DNA from: MWAR01 sp035388825
Lineage (GTDB): Bacteria > Muiribacteriota > Ozemobacteria > Ozemobacterales > Ozemobacteraceae
Assembly (NCBI GenBank): GCA_035388825.1
Contig: DAOOQQ010000015.1
Coordinates: 1 to 64,000 of the forward strand
Direction: 5' to 3'
Length of the DNA stretch: 64,000 nucleotides
Shown here piece by piece: positions 1 to 7,459 of this stretch. The number at the start of each line of letters is the position of its first letter. Position 1 is the first letter of the stretch. Both the position numbers and the translations under genes were made by a program. The notes beneath the pieces are model-generated. The model saw nothing but the letters and a program-made list of their open reading frames with translations, ran no database searches and was not told the origin of the DNA.

Positions 1-32
1 AGGGATTCAAGGAATGCAAAAATTCGATTGCA

Positions 33-60
33 TTTCAACGGAGTATCTCTGTGGTAAATC
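33..60. repeat. Fragment of the CTCCGTTGAA composite repeat
   Basis: TTCAACGGAGTATC, the reverse complement of the boundary motif GATACTCCGTTGAA, lies here and is followed by CTCTGTGG. The same junction recurs at about 5038, 7673, 10468, 22854, 41785, 51441 and 60627. The element is cut by the window start. Confidence 0.6.
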
Positions 61-86
61 GTATCCTGCTATCCCGAAAACGGTTC

Positions 87-105
87 GGGCGCATCGCGAT
101 GCGCC
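87..105. repeat. Short palindrome, GCATC-arm type
   Basis: GGGCGCATC-GC-GATGCGCC is a near-perfect inverted repeat ending just before the mobB stop codon and followed by CTCTAC. It belongs to a ten-copy family in this window; sister copies with the same arms are at 33105 and 50274. Confidence 0.75.
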
Positions 106-106
106 T

Positions 107-541
107 CTACGGGCGGGAGGGTGGCGGTAGGTGCTGCGAGAGGTCGGGGAGGACATCGGGACGAACGGGCAAACGAAGTATTATATTATTAGCGATAGAA
201 TATTCGGGGAGATCGCCGAGGAGGACCGTCGGAGCGTCGTATTCACGGGCGCCTTCGATGAACACGAGATCGACGCGGTCCGCCACGAACGCGATCATCG
301 CATCGATGCCGATCTCGGCTCCCTGGACAAACAGTTCGGCACGGCCAGGTGAGATGCCGGCGCTGACGACTGCCCCCGCGGCCAGGTGGCAGGCGGTGTC
401 CTTGCCCGATGCCGGCGGGTCGAGCGGGTGGCGTGTGTGCTTGATGACGGCGATCCGAAGGTGTGAAAGCCGCTTCACCAGAGCATCGATCAGCGTCGTC
501 TTCCCACTCCCCGACTTCCCCAGAACCCGTATAATGCGCAT
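107..541 (-). CDS. mobB: MobB-like molybdopterin-guanine dinucleotide biosynthesis protein B
   Basis: This is a P-loop GTP-binding protein of the MobB family, which supports attachment of GMP to molybdopterin to form the guanine dinucleotide cofactor. The mature start MRIIRVLGKSGSGKT contains the Walker A motif at residues 8-15. It is followed by the family signature VIKHTRHP and, further on, by DLVFIEGARE, which matches the family's second nucleotide/metal-binding stretch. The ATG at 541 is preferred over an ATG nine codons upstream because MobB proteins start right at this beta strand, and GAGG precedes it. At 144 residues it is slightly short for the family. It lies downstream of the moaC-MOSC gene on the same strand, separated by a self-complementary repeat, so both act in molybdenum cofactor synthesis and may be co-transcribed. 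Confidence 0.85.
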   Translation of the reverse strand: MRIIRVLGKSGSGKTTLIDALVKRLSHLRIAVIKHTRHPLDPPASGKDTACHLAAGAVVSAGISPGRAELFVQGAEIGIDAMIAFVADRVDLVFIEGAREYDAPTVLLGDLPEYSIANNIILRLPVRPDVLPDLSQHLPPPSRP

Positions 542-552
542 CGAAGCCTCAA

Positions 553-632
553 CGAACCACAGAGACACAGAGACACAGAGAATAATTCTTCTTCAAGCGC
601 TTACTCTGTGTCTCTGTGCCTCTGTGGTGCAC
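553..632. repeat. Self-complementary CACAGAGACACAGAG element
   Basis: One arm reads ACCACAGAGACACAGAG and the other reads CTCTGTGTCTCTGTG ... TCTGTGGTG, around an AT-rich centre. The arms are complementary over roughly 25 bases and could fold as a long RNA hairpin between moaC-MOSC and mobB. It is the simplest copy of the composite intergenic repeat family of this window. Confidence 0.7.
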
Positions 633-646
633 CCTCGTCATCACAC

Positions 647-1558
647 TCACGTCCTGATGGCGAGGAGGGGGTTGGCGGTGCGCAGGGGGCCGCCGGCGAG
701 GACGCGGGCGAAGATGCCCTCGCGGGGCATGACGCAGTCGCCGGCCTTGTGGTAGACGGCGCACTTTGTGTGACACTCCTTGCCGATCTGCGTCACCTCG
801 AGCAGGACCCCGCCGCCACTCCAGATCAGAGAGCCGACGGGCAGTTCATACAGCAGGATTCCGGAGGTGGCGATATTCTCGGCAAACGAGCCGAAATCCA
901 CCTTCAGTCCCTTCTCCTGCATCTTCCGGATGCTCTCGATACCGAGCAGGGAAACCTGTCGATGCCAGTCGCCGCCGTGGGCATCGCCCTCGACGCCGAA
1001 TCCGAGTTTGATCATGACCTCGTCGGTCGGGTCTTTGGGAATCCCCTTTGCGCGGCTGGTCGCCAGCTTTTCGATCCTGCCGGCCTCGACGCCGTCGCCG
1101 ATCCAGTCGCCGCTTTTGCCGCCGGTTTTGAGCAGCAGGCGACAGCCTTCGAGCGCGACGCCCTTCGTCACGCCTTTGACCATGTCATACAGGTTCAGCT
1201 GGGCTACTGAAACGGCCGTCATGGCCTCCATCTCGACGCCGGTCCGATCGCTCGCCAGGGCTTCGGCAACGATGGCGACGCGCTCCGTACCCCAGGGGGC
1301 GAGGGTGATATTCACCGCATCGAGGCGGATCGGATGGGTCAGGGGAATGAGATCGGACGTGCGCTTGGCCGCCATGATGGCCGCCACACGGGTCGCGGCC
1401 CAGGCATCGCCCTTGGCGATCTGGCCGTCGCGCAACAGGGAGAGAGCCTTTTCGCCGACGCGCACCGAGCCGAAGGCCACGGCGCATCGCTTCGTGACGG
1501 CCTTGCCCCCCACATCCACCATCTTCACCCGCCCCTCACCATCCAGATGCGTCAACAT
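647..1558 (-). CDS. moaC: MoaC-MOSC fusion: cyclic pyranopterin monophosphate synthase with a C-terminal MOSC domain
   Basis: Residues 1-155 are MoaC, which converts the MoaA product to cyclic pyranopterin monophosphate. The family motifs are present: MVDVGGKAVTKR near the start, LIPLTHPI around residue 70, and EMEAMTAVSVAQLNLYDM around 110-125. Residues of about 160-303 form a MOSC domain, the sulfur-carrier fold of Moco sulfurases and YiiM-like proteins, with GDAHGG, VSLL, FAENIAT and a cysteine in CHTKCAVY. MoaC is usually about 160 residues on its own, so this is a genuine two-domain fusion with no frameshift. The ATG has a good AAAGGA ribosome site seven bases upstream, at the edge of a repeat. 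mobB follows on the same strand. Confidence 0.93.
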   Translation of the reverse strand: MLTHLDGEGRVKMVDVGGKAVTKRCAVAFGSVRVGEKALSLLRDGQIAKGDAWAATRVAAIMAAKRTSDLIPLTHPIRLDAVNITLAPWGTERVAIVAEALASDRTGVEMEAMTAVSVAQLNLYDMVKGVTKGVALEGCRLLLKTGGKSGDWIGDGVEAGRIEKLATSRAKGIPKDPTDEVMIKLGFGVEGDAHGGDWHRQVSLLGIESIRKMQEKGLKVDFGSFAENIATSGILLYELPVGSLIWSGGGVLLEVTQIGKECHTKCAVYHKAGDCVMPREGIFARVLAGGPLRTANPLLAIRT

Positions 1559-1560
1559 TG

Positions 1561-1750
1561 CTATCCTTTCACCACAAAGGCACGAAGAAATGGGAAGTTT
1601 GAATTGAATTCACCACAAAGGCACAAAGGCACGAAGAAACAAGGAGTTTGGAATTCACCACAAAGACCAACTTTCCGAAAACATAACAATATAAATACAG
1701 CTATAAAACTATGGAAATTTCTTTGTGTCTTCGTGTCTTTGTGGTGTAAC
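1561..1750. repeat. Composite intergenic repeat, CACCACAAAGGCACGAAGAA type
   Basis: Two direct copies of CACCACAAAGGCACGAAGAA-like sequence (about 1570-1590 and 1612-1640) and a third partial copy face an inverted copy, TTTGTGTCTTCGTGTCTTTGTGGTG, at about 1719-1745. The centre is AT-rich (about 1680-1715). The whole gap between the ADP-ribosylglycohydrolase stop and the moaC start is this element. Its left edge supplies the moaC ribosome-binding region. Confidence 0.7.
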
Positions 1751-1766
1751 GATTCTTCCGTCTTCT

Positions 1767-2711
1767 CTACTTCTGGGGGGTGGAGAGGCGGTAGAGGTCG
1801 CAGCCGAGCTGGCGGATGCGGGGGGCATTCTCGAGCCGGTCGAACCACTTGTCGGGAATGGCCGCCAGGCCGTTGAATGCGCCGAACATGGCCCCGGACA
1901 TGGCCGCAATCGCGTCGGCATCGCCACCGACGTTGGCGGCGGCGACGATCATCTCATCGAACTTGCGCGGATGGCGAAGGAACCAGTACAGCGCGGCCGG
2001 CACCGCCTCCATGGCGAAGCCGCTGACACCGATCTGCTGCATGGCAACGGCCGGTTCGGCGCGAAGCGCATCCCGCATCGTCTTGAGCCGCCGGACGATC
2101 TCGGGCGCGAAACCCTGCGCCCGCTCGATCGCCGCGTTCACGATGACATCCGCCGAGGGTTCGCTGCCCTCGAGCCCCATGCGGATCACCGTGGCCAGAA
2201 CGATCGCCCCGGCCACCGCCCGCGGGTCGGTGTGCGTGATCCGGCACGACTTGTCGAGGGCATCCTTCAGCAGCCCCGGCGAACGCCACATAGCAAGAGC
2301 TATAGGAACAGCCCGGGCCGAAGCAACGACGCCGGCCGAGGGGAACCCGGCCTGCGCCCAGGGAACGCCGGCGGCGAGTTTGCGGCAGGCCTTCATCATC
2401 GTGTTTCCCGGGAACCGCCAGGCGGTGCGCAGCTTCTGGGTCTGGTACCAGTCCACGAACCGGTGGGAAAGGTCGTCGACCGAGAACGAGCGCTTTTCGA
2501 CGAGGCTCTCGGCCACGAGCAGCATAATCTGGGTTTCATCCGAATACTGGCCGGGCTCGAGATGGGCAACCGGATGGGACGGCATCGCTTTGACGTATCC
2601 CGTCACGCGCTGGTGGCCGATCGCCGGGTCGCGGATGACATCCTCGATCGGCGCGGCGAGAGCGTCACCAATCGCGTATCCGAGCAACACCGCCTGGAAC
2701 TTGTCGATCAT
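1767..2711 (-). CDS. ADP-ribosylglycohydrolase family protein
   Basis: The protein belongs to the ARH / DraG family of binuclear magnesium enzymes that remove ADP-ribose from proteins or hydrolyse related ADP-ribose compounds. The N-terminal motif GYAIGDALAAPIED, the metal-binding YSDETQ near residue 57 and the C-terminal motif GGDADAIAAMSGAMFGA around residues 260-275 match the family's metal ligands, and at 314 residues the length is usual. The ATG has AAAGGA eight bases upstream and overlaps the stop codon of the preceding MBL/cyclic-nucleotide-binding gene as ATGA, so the two are translationally coupled. The true substrate (protein-Arg, protein-Ser or free ADP-ribose) cannot be told from sequence. 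A small AT-rich inverted repeat at 2290-2303 interrupts the GC-rich coding pattern. Confidence 0.9.
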   Translation of the reverse strand: MIDKFQAVLLGYAIGDALAAPIEDVIRDPAIGHQRVTGYVKAMPSHPVAHLEPGQYSDETQIMLLVAESLVEKRSFSVDDLSHRFVDWYQTQKLRTAWRFPGNTMMKACRKLAAGVPWAQAGFPSAGVVASARAVPIALAMWRSPGLLKDALDKSCRITHTDPRAVAGAIVLATVIRMGLEGSEPSADVIVNAAIERAQGFAPEIVRRLKTMRDALRAEPAVAMQQIGVSGFAMEAVPAALYWFLRHPRKFDEMIVAAANVGGDADAIAAMSGAMFGAFNGLAAIPDKWFDRLENAPRIRQLGCDLYRLSTPQK

Positions 2712-4948
2712 GGGTTATCCTTTCCCGGGCGGCCGTTCCGCTCATCGACGACGATCTGGGCGCGGATCTTCGCCTCGCGCAGCAGCAGGAACACCCCCGG
2801 ATTCCGCTCCAGGAAGCGATAAAACTCCATCGTGTCGATCGTATACGCCACCACGGGCCCCGCGGCCGCGAGGGTGAACCGGTGCCGCCCCCGGGCCGGG
2901 GTCGAGTAGATCCTCGTGAACAGGCTGCCGCGCCGCGCCCGGGCCACCCGGCGGCCGCAGCGGGACATCGCGACGGTGCCGGAATCGACGAGAAAGATCG
3001 TATCGCGTTCGGCGCCTTCCTTCGCGAGGATTTTCTCGTCGGGGAACTCGATCCGCGTCATGATCCCCTGGAGCTGGGTACGCTGCGTCGCCGACAGTCC
3101 GTGCAACAGCGGGGTTTCATCGAACAGCGACCAGGTGTCGTATTCGCGGTTTTCGGCGATGACCTTCATGTGCCGGGCGATCTCGGAGCCGCGAATGAAA
3201 TAAAGAAAATCGTATTTATCCATCACGAGCACTTTCAGCTCGCTCTCGGCCACGACGTCGGCATTCCGGGGCATATTCAGGATCATCGAGGTCTCGCCGA
3301 AATAATCGTTCGTGGTATAGGTCTTCAGCACGACGCCGTCGCGCCGCACCTGGGCACGGCCGCTGACAACCATGAAGAACCGCTCACCGACCGTTCCCTG
3401 CCGGAAAATGACGTCGCCCTCGTGGAAGGTCTCGACCTTGACCAGCGTCAGGAATTCCCGCGCCTTCTCGATCGGCAGCTCTGAGAACAGGTCGATGTGG
3501 CTGAGCACGTCGAGATACTGCAGCGCCTCATTGCTGACCGGGGCCGTGACGGGAATCACCAGCGTGTCGTCGGGGCCGGCCGGCGCCTTGCGCAGCTTCG
3601 TTCCCGCCGGAATCGAGCGTTCCGACACGTGAATCAGATACAGCCGCTCCTGAACGTTCTCGGGCAGCTCGGCCAGGTTTTTGATCGGGGTGTGGATCGG
3701 CGGAATGCCGGCCTCATGGAAGATGGCCGTGTGGTGCCAGGGGAAGTTCATCAGCTCGATCATCCGGTAACGGTTGATCGAGCCCATGTCGAACAGCTTG
3801 CGCACGGTCGGCGGGTCGTAGAGCGAATCCGACGAGTAGGCGAAGCTTTTTCCCTGGAAATACACCTCGAACCCGATCGTGGGGATCGAGTGCAGCGTGT
3901 AGAAGAACCGGAACTCGCCGCCATGGATGCGGATCGGAACTTGCAGCGTCACCGAATGAAAATGGAACAGCCCGACGAACGTCTTGTGCGACAGGCCGGT
4001 CAGCGCGCGATACTTGCGCACGCAGCTTTCCATGATCGTCTCGGTTGTATAGAGATTGATTTTTTTCTCTTCGAGGATCTTCTGCAGGATGCCGGAGTCG
4101 TGGTCGGCATGGCAGTGGGTGAGGATGCAGTCGTCGATCAGGCGGGGGTTGATATCCATCGCCTTGAGCCAGTGGGTCGAATCGACGGGCGGGTCGACGA
4201 GGATCCCGCGGCGGTTCACCCAGACGATGAAGCCGCTCGTCATCTCCTTCGGATCGAAGCCGTGGCCCGAGCCGATGACCGTCACACCGAAGAGGGGCGG
4301 CTCGAACGGCTTTTTGCGCTCGGGGAACTGGCGGTCGCCGAACGTGACGTCGAGCGGCACTTCGGCGAGCACCCGTGCGCCGTCGACGACGCGCAGCATG
4401 CCTTTCGGCGTGCGCTCGAGAGCGAGGTTTCCGAACGGCACGCGGTTGTTCGGGCCCCAGGGGACGCCGATCGCCATGTCGCTCATTTCCATCTTCCGCA
4501 GCCCGGACGCGTCTTTCGCGCGGAAAAACTCCATCTCGGCCCGCAGATCGGGAATGAGCTCGCGGTTGACGCCGAAGGGGTATTCCCGCTGAAGGCTGAT
4601 CGAGTCGGGGCCGAGCACGGCTTCTTTGAGCACGCCCATGATCGTCTCGAGCTGGTGCGTCTGGCCGATGACCTTGATGCTGCGCTTTTTGAGGAAGTAG
4701 TTGTAATAGGCGGGGAACTCGATATCGGCCAGCGAGACACCGCGCTCGGTGCTGAAGAGCCGGTTGGGCAGCACGAAGGTGTCCGGCACATCACCCATGA
4801 TGTGCAGGGTGTCCTTGATGGTCTCGGGCGTCGCCCCGACCTGCAGCACACCCGCGGGGGTCCGGATGAGGGTTCCGCCGCGGGGAAGCTGTGTTACTTC
4901 GATTTCAGGCATGACATTCGGCTTTTGTGTCGTCTCCAGCACAATCAA
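2708..4948 (-). CDS. Metallo-beta-lactamase-fold hydrolase with two C-terminal cyclic-nucleotide-binding domains
   Basis: Residues of about 220-440 are a metallo-beta-lactamase fold with an intact dinuclear zinc motif THCHADHD (residues 277-283), an acidic ligand in YSSDSLYD near 374, and later His residues in FHEAG and YLIHVSE. Residues 480-595 are a cyclic-nucleotide-binding domain with the phosphate-binding cassette FGETSMILNMPRNADV (FGE at 550-552, Arg 561), so cNMP binding is plausible. Residues 605-720 resemble a second, degenerate domain without a clear cassette. The first 200 residues are not recognised. The likely role is a hydrolase or phosphodiesterase controlled by cAMP or cGMP, but the substrate is unknown. 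The start is uncertain: TTG at 4948 or ATG at 4912, neither with a good ribosome site. It overlaps the ADP-ribosylglycohydrolase gene by four bases. Confidence 0.85.
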   Translation of the reverse strand: MIVLETTQKPNVMPEIEVTQLPRGGTLIRTPAGVLQVGATPETIKDTLHIMGDVPDTFVLPNRLFSTERGVSLADIEFPAYYNYFLKKRSIKVIGQTHQLETIMGVLKEAVLGPDSISLQREYPFGVNRELIPDLRAEMEFFRAKDASGLRKMEMSDMAIGVPWGPNNRVPFGNLALERTPKGMLRVVDGARVLAEVPLDVTFGDRQFPERKKPFEPPLFGVTVIGSGHGFDPKEMTSGFIVWVNRRGILVDPPVDSTHWLKAMDINPRLIDDCILTHCHADHDSGILQKILEEKKINLYTTETIMESCVRKYRALTGLSHKTFVGLFHFHSVTLQVPIRIHGGEFRFFYTLHSIPTIGFEVYFQGKSFAYSSDSLYDPPTVRKLFDMGSINRYRMIELMNFPWHHTAIFHEAGIPPIHTPIKNLAELPENVQERLYLIHVSERSIPAGTKLRKAPAGPDDTLVIPVTAPVSNEALQYLDVLSHIDLFSELPIEKAREFLTLVKVETFHEGDVIFRQGTVGERFFMVVSGRAQVRRDGVVLKTYTTNDYFGETSMILNMPRNADVVAESELKVLVMDKYDFLYFIRGSEIARHMKVIAENREYDTWSLFDETPLLHGLSATQRTQLQGIMTRIEFPDEKILAKEGAERDTIFLVDSGTVAMSRCGRRVARARRGSLFTRIYSTPARGRHRFTLAAAGPVVAYTIDTMEFYRFLERNPGVFLLLREAKIRAQIVVDERNGRPGKDNP

Positions 4949-5019
4949 GGAAAGATAATCAAACCGTCCCCGGTTTGCAACCTCCCAGAGAAGAACGTCT
5001 CATCACTAACCCTAGGAAG

Positions 5020-5192
5020 GAGACGAACCACAGAGACACTCCGTTGAAAAACACATGAATTTCAGACCAGGAAAACGAGGAAAATGCTCATCACGGAGGA
5101 CACGAAGAACACAGAGGCTGCACGGAGAATGTTCCGACTCTCCGTGAATTCTCTGTGTTCTCTGTGTCCTCCGTGATGAAGCTGTTTCCCGG
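5020..5192. repeat. Composite intergenic repeat, CTCCGTTGAA type
   Basis: ACCACAGAGACACTCCGTTGAA at about 5027-5048 begins the element. An arm with CACGGAGGACACGAAGAACACAGAGG (about 5092-5118) follows, then the inverted arm CTCTGTGTTCTCTGTGTCCTCCGTGATGAAG ending near 5185. A homologous copy with the same internal order is at 41779-41945 and a third at about 7480-7590. The stem could span about 90 bases. Confidence 0.75.
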
Positions 5193-5196
5193 GGTG

Positions 5197-6051
5197 TTAT
5201 CGCTCAGCGGAAGACAGGGGGACTTCCCAGGTTGCGGGGGGGAGGGACTTCCAGTCGAGGCGGGTGTATTTTTCACGGCTCAGGATATCGATCTCCCGAG
5301 ATTCGACCGGCTCATACTCCGACCCAGCCGCCATGAGATCGAACCGCTCTGCAAGTTGCCCGGCGACCCGGTCCGGAAGGGTGCCGATTCCGTCAGCGCC
5401 GATGAAATCGCTCAGCACCGCAATATCGGGCAAGGCAGCCGAACGGGCCGTTCCGAGAAAAAGCGTGCCAGGCAGAGGGGTGCGTGTGATCGGCAGGGAG
5501 CCATGAACCGTGAGAATCTCTCCCTTCACGATGCCGGCCGCCCCCACGAGTTTTTTCGCGCCCGCGTAGACAGAGTGACCGGCCGCCGCTGCGTAGCAAT
5601 GGATACGGTCCGACCGCCCAGACTCGACCTCGTGATCCGCTGAGAACCGGGCCGGCACCCCCGCCGTAACCAAGGCATCGACGAGAGGCTGCATGACGGC
5701 CCGGAAACAGGAGAGGAAGTCGGTGCCCGGAGCGTCACCCCGGAGCAATCGTAAAGGCATCCCAATCGAGAACGTGATCTCGTCGGCATGGAACACCATC
5801 TTCCCACCGGACGAACGGCGCACCAGGCCGATCCCGGCGGCAGCTGCGACAGCCGGGTCGATCAATCGCTCGATGGGTTGAAAAAAACCGAACGACAACG
5901 TCGGCGGGCTCCACCGGTAAAACCGGGCAAACGCCGCCCCGCCCCGAATCAGCATCGACCGCCCCAGCACCTCGTCACACGCCATGTTTTCCGCTGGGGA
6001 AAGGGCATGATCATGAATGACTCTGAGAAGTTTCACAGGAGAGCGCTTCAC
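5197..6051 (-). CDS. Lipoate-protein ligase A family protein (LplA/LipM-like)
   Basis: The protein has the biotin/lipoate ligase fold. The motif RWSPPTLSFGFFQ lies near residue 45. RRSSGGKMVFH around 79-89 corresponds to the family's RR-TGG-AV-H lipoate/AMP pocket, and KKLVGAA near 167 to the catalytic-lysine region K-(L/I)-(V/S)-G-S/A-A. It could attach lipoate or octanoate to lipoyl domains, acting as a ligase or an amidotransferase. No lipoyl protein gene is visible nearby. The start is GTG at 6051, overlapping the stop of the DUF2442 gene as GTGA, so the gene is the last of a coupled three-gene operon. Confidence 0.82.
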   Translation of the reverse strand: MKRSPVKLLRVIHDHALSPAENMACDEVLGRSMLIRGGAAFARFYRWSPPTLSFGFFQPIERLIDPAVAAAAGIGLVRRSSGGKMVFHADEITFSIGMPLRLLRGDAPGTDFLSCFRAVMQPLVDALVTAGVPARFSADHEVESGRSDRIHCYAAAAGHSVYAGAKKLVGAAGIVKGEILTVHGSLPITRTPLPGTLFLGTARSAALPDIAVLSDFIGADGIGTLPDRVAGQLAERFDLMAAGSEYEPVESREIDILSREKYTRLDWKSLPPATWEVPLSSAER

Positions 6052-6320
6052 CCCGTCTTCCGCATATCCCCGACGGTCTGGTCACCAAGGCCAAGAAGGA
6101 GACCCCGAACCGAGATGTCTTCATCCAAAGCCTCCCAGTGGAGACCTCGTCCGCCGCCGCTGATGACACACGTTTTGAGCTGTTCGGGAGAGGCGGCATG
6201 CAACCGCGGAAAGAATGCCAACGGGACACCAAGACGACGGCCATCGGCAAGCTGCACCCACATGGCATTCTCATCGAAATCCACCTCGAGCGCGAGAGGT
6301 TCAATGTGCGAAATATTCAT
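6048..6320 (-). CDS. DUF2442 protein
   Basis: This small protein of 90 residues matches the DUF2442 pattern: an N-terminal strand MNISHIEPLALEVDFDE, a central LADGRRLGVPLAFFPRL and a later WEALDEDISVRGLL. Members are often encoded next to DUF4160 genes, as here, and have been suggested to form toxin-antitoxin-like pairs, though the function is unproven. The ATG has AGGGGG eight bases upstream. It overlaps the DUF4160 gene by 20 bases and the lipoate ligase gene by 4. Confidence 0.85.
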   Translation of the reverse strand: MNISHIEPLALEVDFDENAMWVQLADGRRLGVPLAFFPRLHAASPEQLKTCVISGGGRGLHWEALDEDISVRGLLLGLGDQTVGDMRKTG

Positions 6321-6546
6321 TCCAAAACCCCCTGATCATCTCGCGTTTTTCTTCGGCGAGAAGCATGATCAATTTCTGCTCCGAAGGGCTGAAACCCCAG
6401 GATTCTGCAAGAACAACCTCAGGATCCAGCCAAATCTTCGCGAGAGAATCCCCTCTCCGAACATGTATGTGAAGAGGTTCACGAGGAATTCCCTCGTTCG
6501 AAAAGAAGAAGAACCGGTATCCTTCGTATCTGAAAACGATGGGCAT
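6301..6546 (-). CDS. DUF4160 protein
   Basis: This is an 81-residue protein starting MPIVFRYEGYRFFFFSNE with HIHVRRGDSLAKIWL in the middle, the typical DUF4160 layout (short aromatic hairpin, then H-x-H-V). The ATG at 6546 is preferred to an upstream ATG at 6582 because family members begin with MP-x-(I/V). DUF4160 and DUF2442 are commonly adjacent, and the coupling here supports a joint function. It is the first gene of the operon with DUF2442 and the lipoate ligase. Confidence 0.8.
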   Translation of the reverse strand: MPIVFRYEGYRFFFFSNEGIPREPLHIHVRRGDSLAKIWLDPEVVLAESWGFSPSEQKLIMLLAEEKREMIRGFWNEYFAH

Positions 6547-6780
6547 GAAATCAGGATAGCACGCCGGAAATGCAGCAACCAAGCGGCATCATTCAGGGGG
6601 CTCTTCATGACGATTCCGAGAAAATTTTTCCGTACTGCTGCGCTTGTCTTTCTCCGGGGAACGGCGGCGGTGGTTGGGGATGTTTGCGGAGGTTTATGGA
6701 TGTCGCGAAAGAGACTCTCAAGAAATCCTCGCTTCCGGGCGATAGGGATCATGGTTTTGTTTGCCTCCTTATTTTTCGGG

Positions 6781-6811
6781 CCGGGGATCACTCCCCGGTC
6801 TTCTTTTTTTT
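6781..6811 (+). terminator. Intrinsic terminator with no assigned upstream gene
   Basis: A perfect 7-bp stem (CCGGGGA / TCCCCGG) with a TCAC loop is followed by TCTTCTTTTTTTT. On the plus strand this is a textbook terminator. The nearest upstream genes are all on the other strand, so it either ends an unseen small RNA or short ORF or blocks read-through into the HD gene. Confidence 0.8.
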
Positions 6812-6818
6812 CCGGCGT

Positions 6819-6847
6819 TTGCTCCGTGCCGTTCCGGCGGGTATCAT
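6819..6847 (+). promoter_or_regulatory. Sigma-70-type promoter for the HD-domain gene
   Basis: TTGCTC at 6819-6824 and TATCAT at 6842-6847 are separated by 17 bases, just after the terminator and 37 bases before the ATG at 6884. The placement supports the call; the hexamers are only moderate matches. Confidence 0.45.
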
Positions 6848-6883
6848 GACGCGCAATCATCCCATCCATGACGGAGACGACGC

Positions 6884-7459
6884 ATGAGCTTCGATCTGAC
6901 CACTCTCGACGGCCTGTTCCATGATTTTCTCAATCTCAAGAAAATCCGGCGAACCGGCTGGCAGCTTCGCGGAATCCGGGACTGCGAGTCGATCGCCGAC
7001 CACGCTTTCGGGGTCGCGCTGCTGACGATGCTCCTGGCGGACAAGGTCACCAGCCACCGACTCGACCGGGCACATGCGCTCGAACTGGCGATGGTCCATG
7101 AGTTGGGCGAGTGCCGGGTGGGCGACATCCCCTACACGGCTCTGAAATACTGGACGCAGAAAGCCGAAGCCGAGCAGGCCGCGGTTTCGGACATGACGGC
7201 ACCCCTGGGCGAAGCTGGTGAGCGTTACCAGGAGCTGTTCGCCGAGTTCGAGGGGAACGCATCGGTTGAGGCGCGTTTCGTCCGGGCCATCGACAAGCTC
7301 GAGATGCTCATCACCGCCTCGGAATACGAACACACCGGCTTTCGGGCCCTGGGCGACTTCTGGGACAACGGCTCGACATTCGCGGCGTTCGACGAGTTCC
7401 CCGAGCTTGCCGCCTACGCGCGCACCCTCAAACGCCGCCACGAAGAGCGGATGAAATAA
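6884..7459 (+). CDS. HD-domain phosphohydrolase, YfbR/HDDC2 family
   Basis: The protein is 191 residues with a single HD domain. The metal-binding residues are visible in ESIADHAFGVALL (His near 46) and LAMVHELGECRVGDIP (HE near residues 70-75), plus a later Asp in RAIDKLEM. The layout matches the YfbR/HDDC2 group, which dephosphorylates deoxyribonucleoside 5'-monophosphates in a divalent-metal-dependent way. A nucleotide-salvage role is likely but inferred. The ATG has GGAG seven bases upstream and follows its own promoter. It appears to be monocistronic, with a long repeat region after it. Confidence 0.85.
   Translation: MSFDLTTLDGLFHDFLNLKKIRRTGWQLRGIRDCESIADHAFGVALLTMLLADKVTSHRLDRAHALELAMVHELGECRVGDIPYTALKYWTQKAEAEQAAVSDMTAPLGEAGERYQELFAEFEGNASVEARFVRAIDKLEMLITASEYEHTGFRALGDFWDNGSTFAAFDEFPELAAYARTLKRRHEERMK

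Larger units (their letters stand above)
6547..6883. other. Divergent intergenic region with an orphan terminator, a promoter and a doubtful small ORF
   Basis: The gap separates the minus-strand DUF operon from the plus-strand HD gene. It holds an intrinsic terminator at 6781-6811 and a promoter-like pair at 6819-6847. A plus-strand frame from ATG 6607 (AGGGGG upstream) to 6849 would encode 80 residues with hydrophobic stretches (TAALVFLRG, IGIMVLFASLFFG). The terminator lies inside it and it matches no family I know, so I do not call it a gene. Confidence 0.4.

Noticed and set aside
553..632. CRISPR-like array of CACAGAGACACAGAG units
   Set aside because: The units are short, unspaced and arranged as an inverted pair; there are no unique spacers of constant length and no cas genes nearby.
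107..2711. A full molybdenum cofactor operon
   Set aside because: Only moaC-MOSC and mobB are present; no moaA, moaD, moaE, moeA or mobA is seen in the window.
6607..6849. Small hydrophobic ORF of 80 residues
   Set aside because: It contains a strong terminator inside the frame and has no recognisable relative; reported only as a possibility in the intergenic entry.
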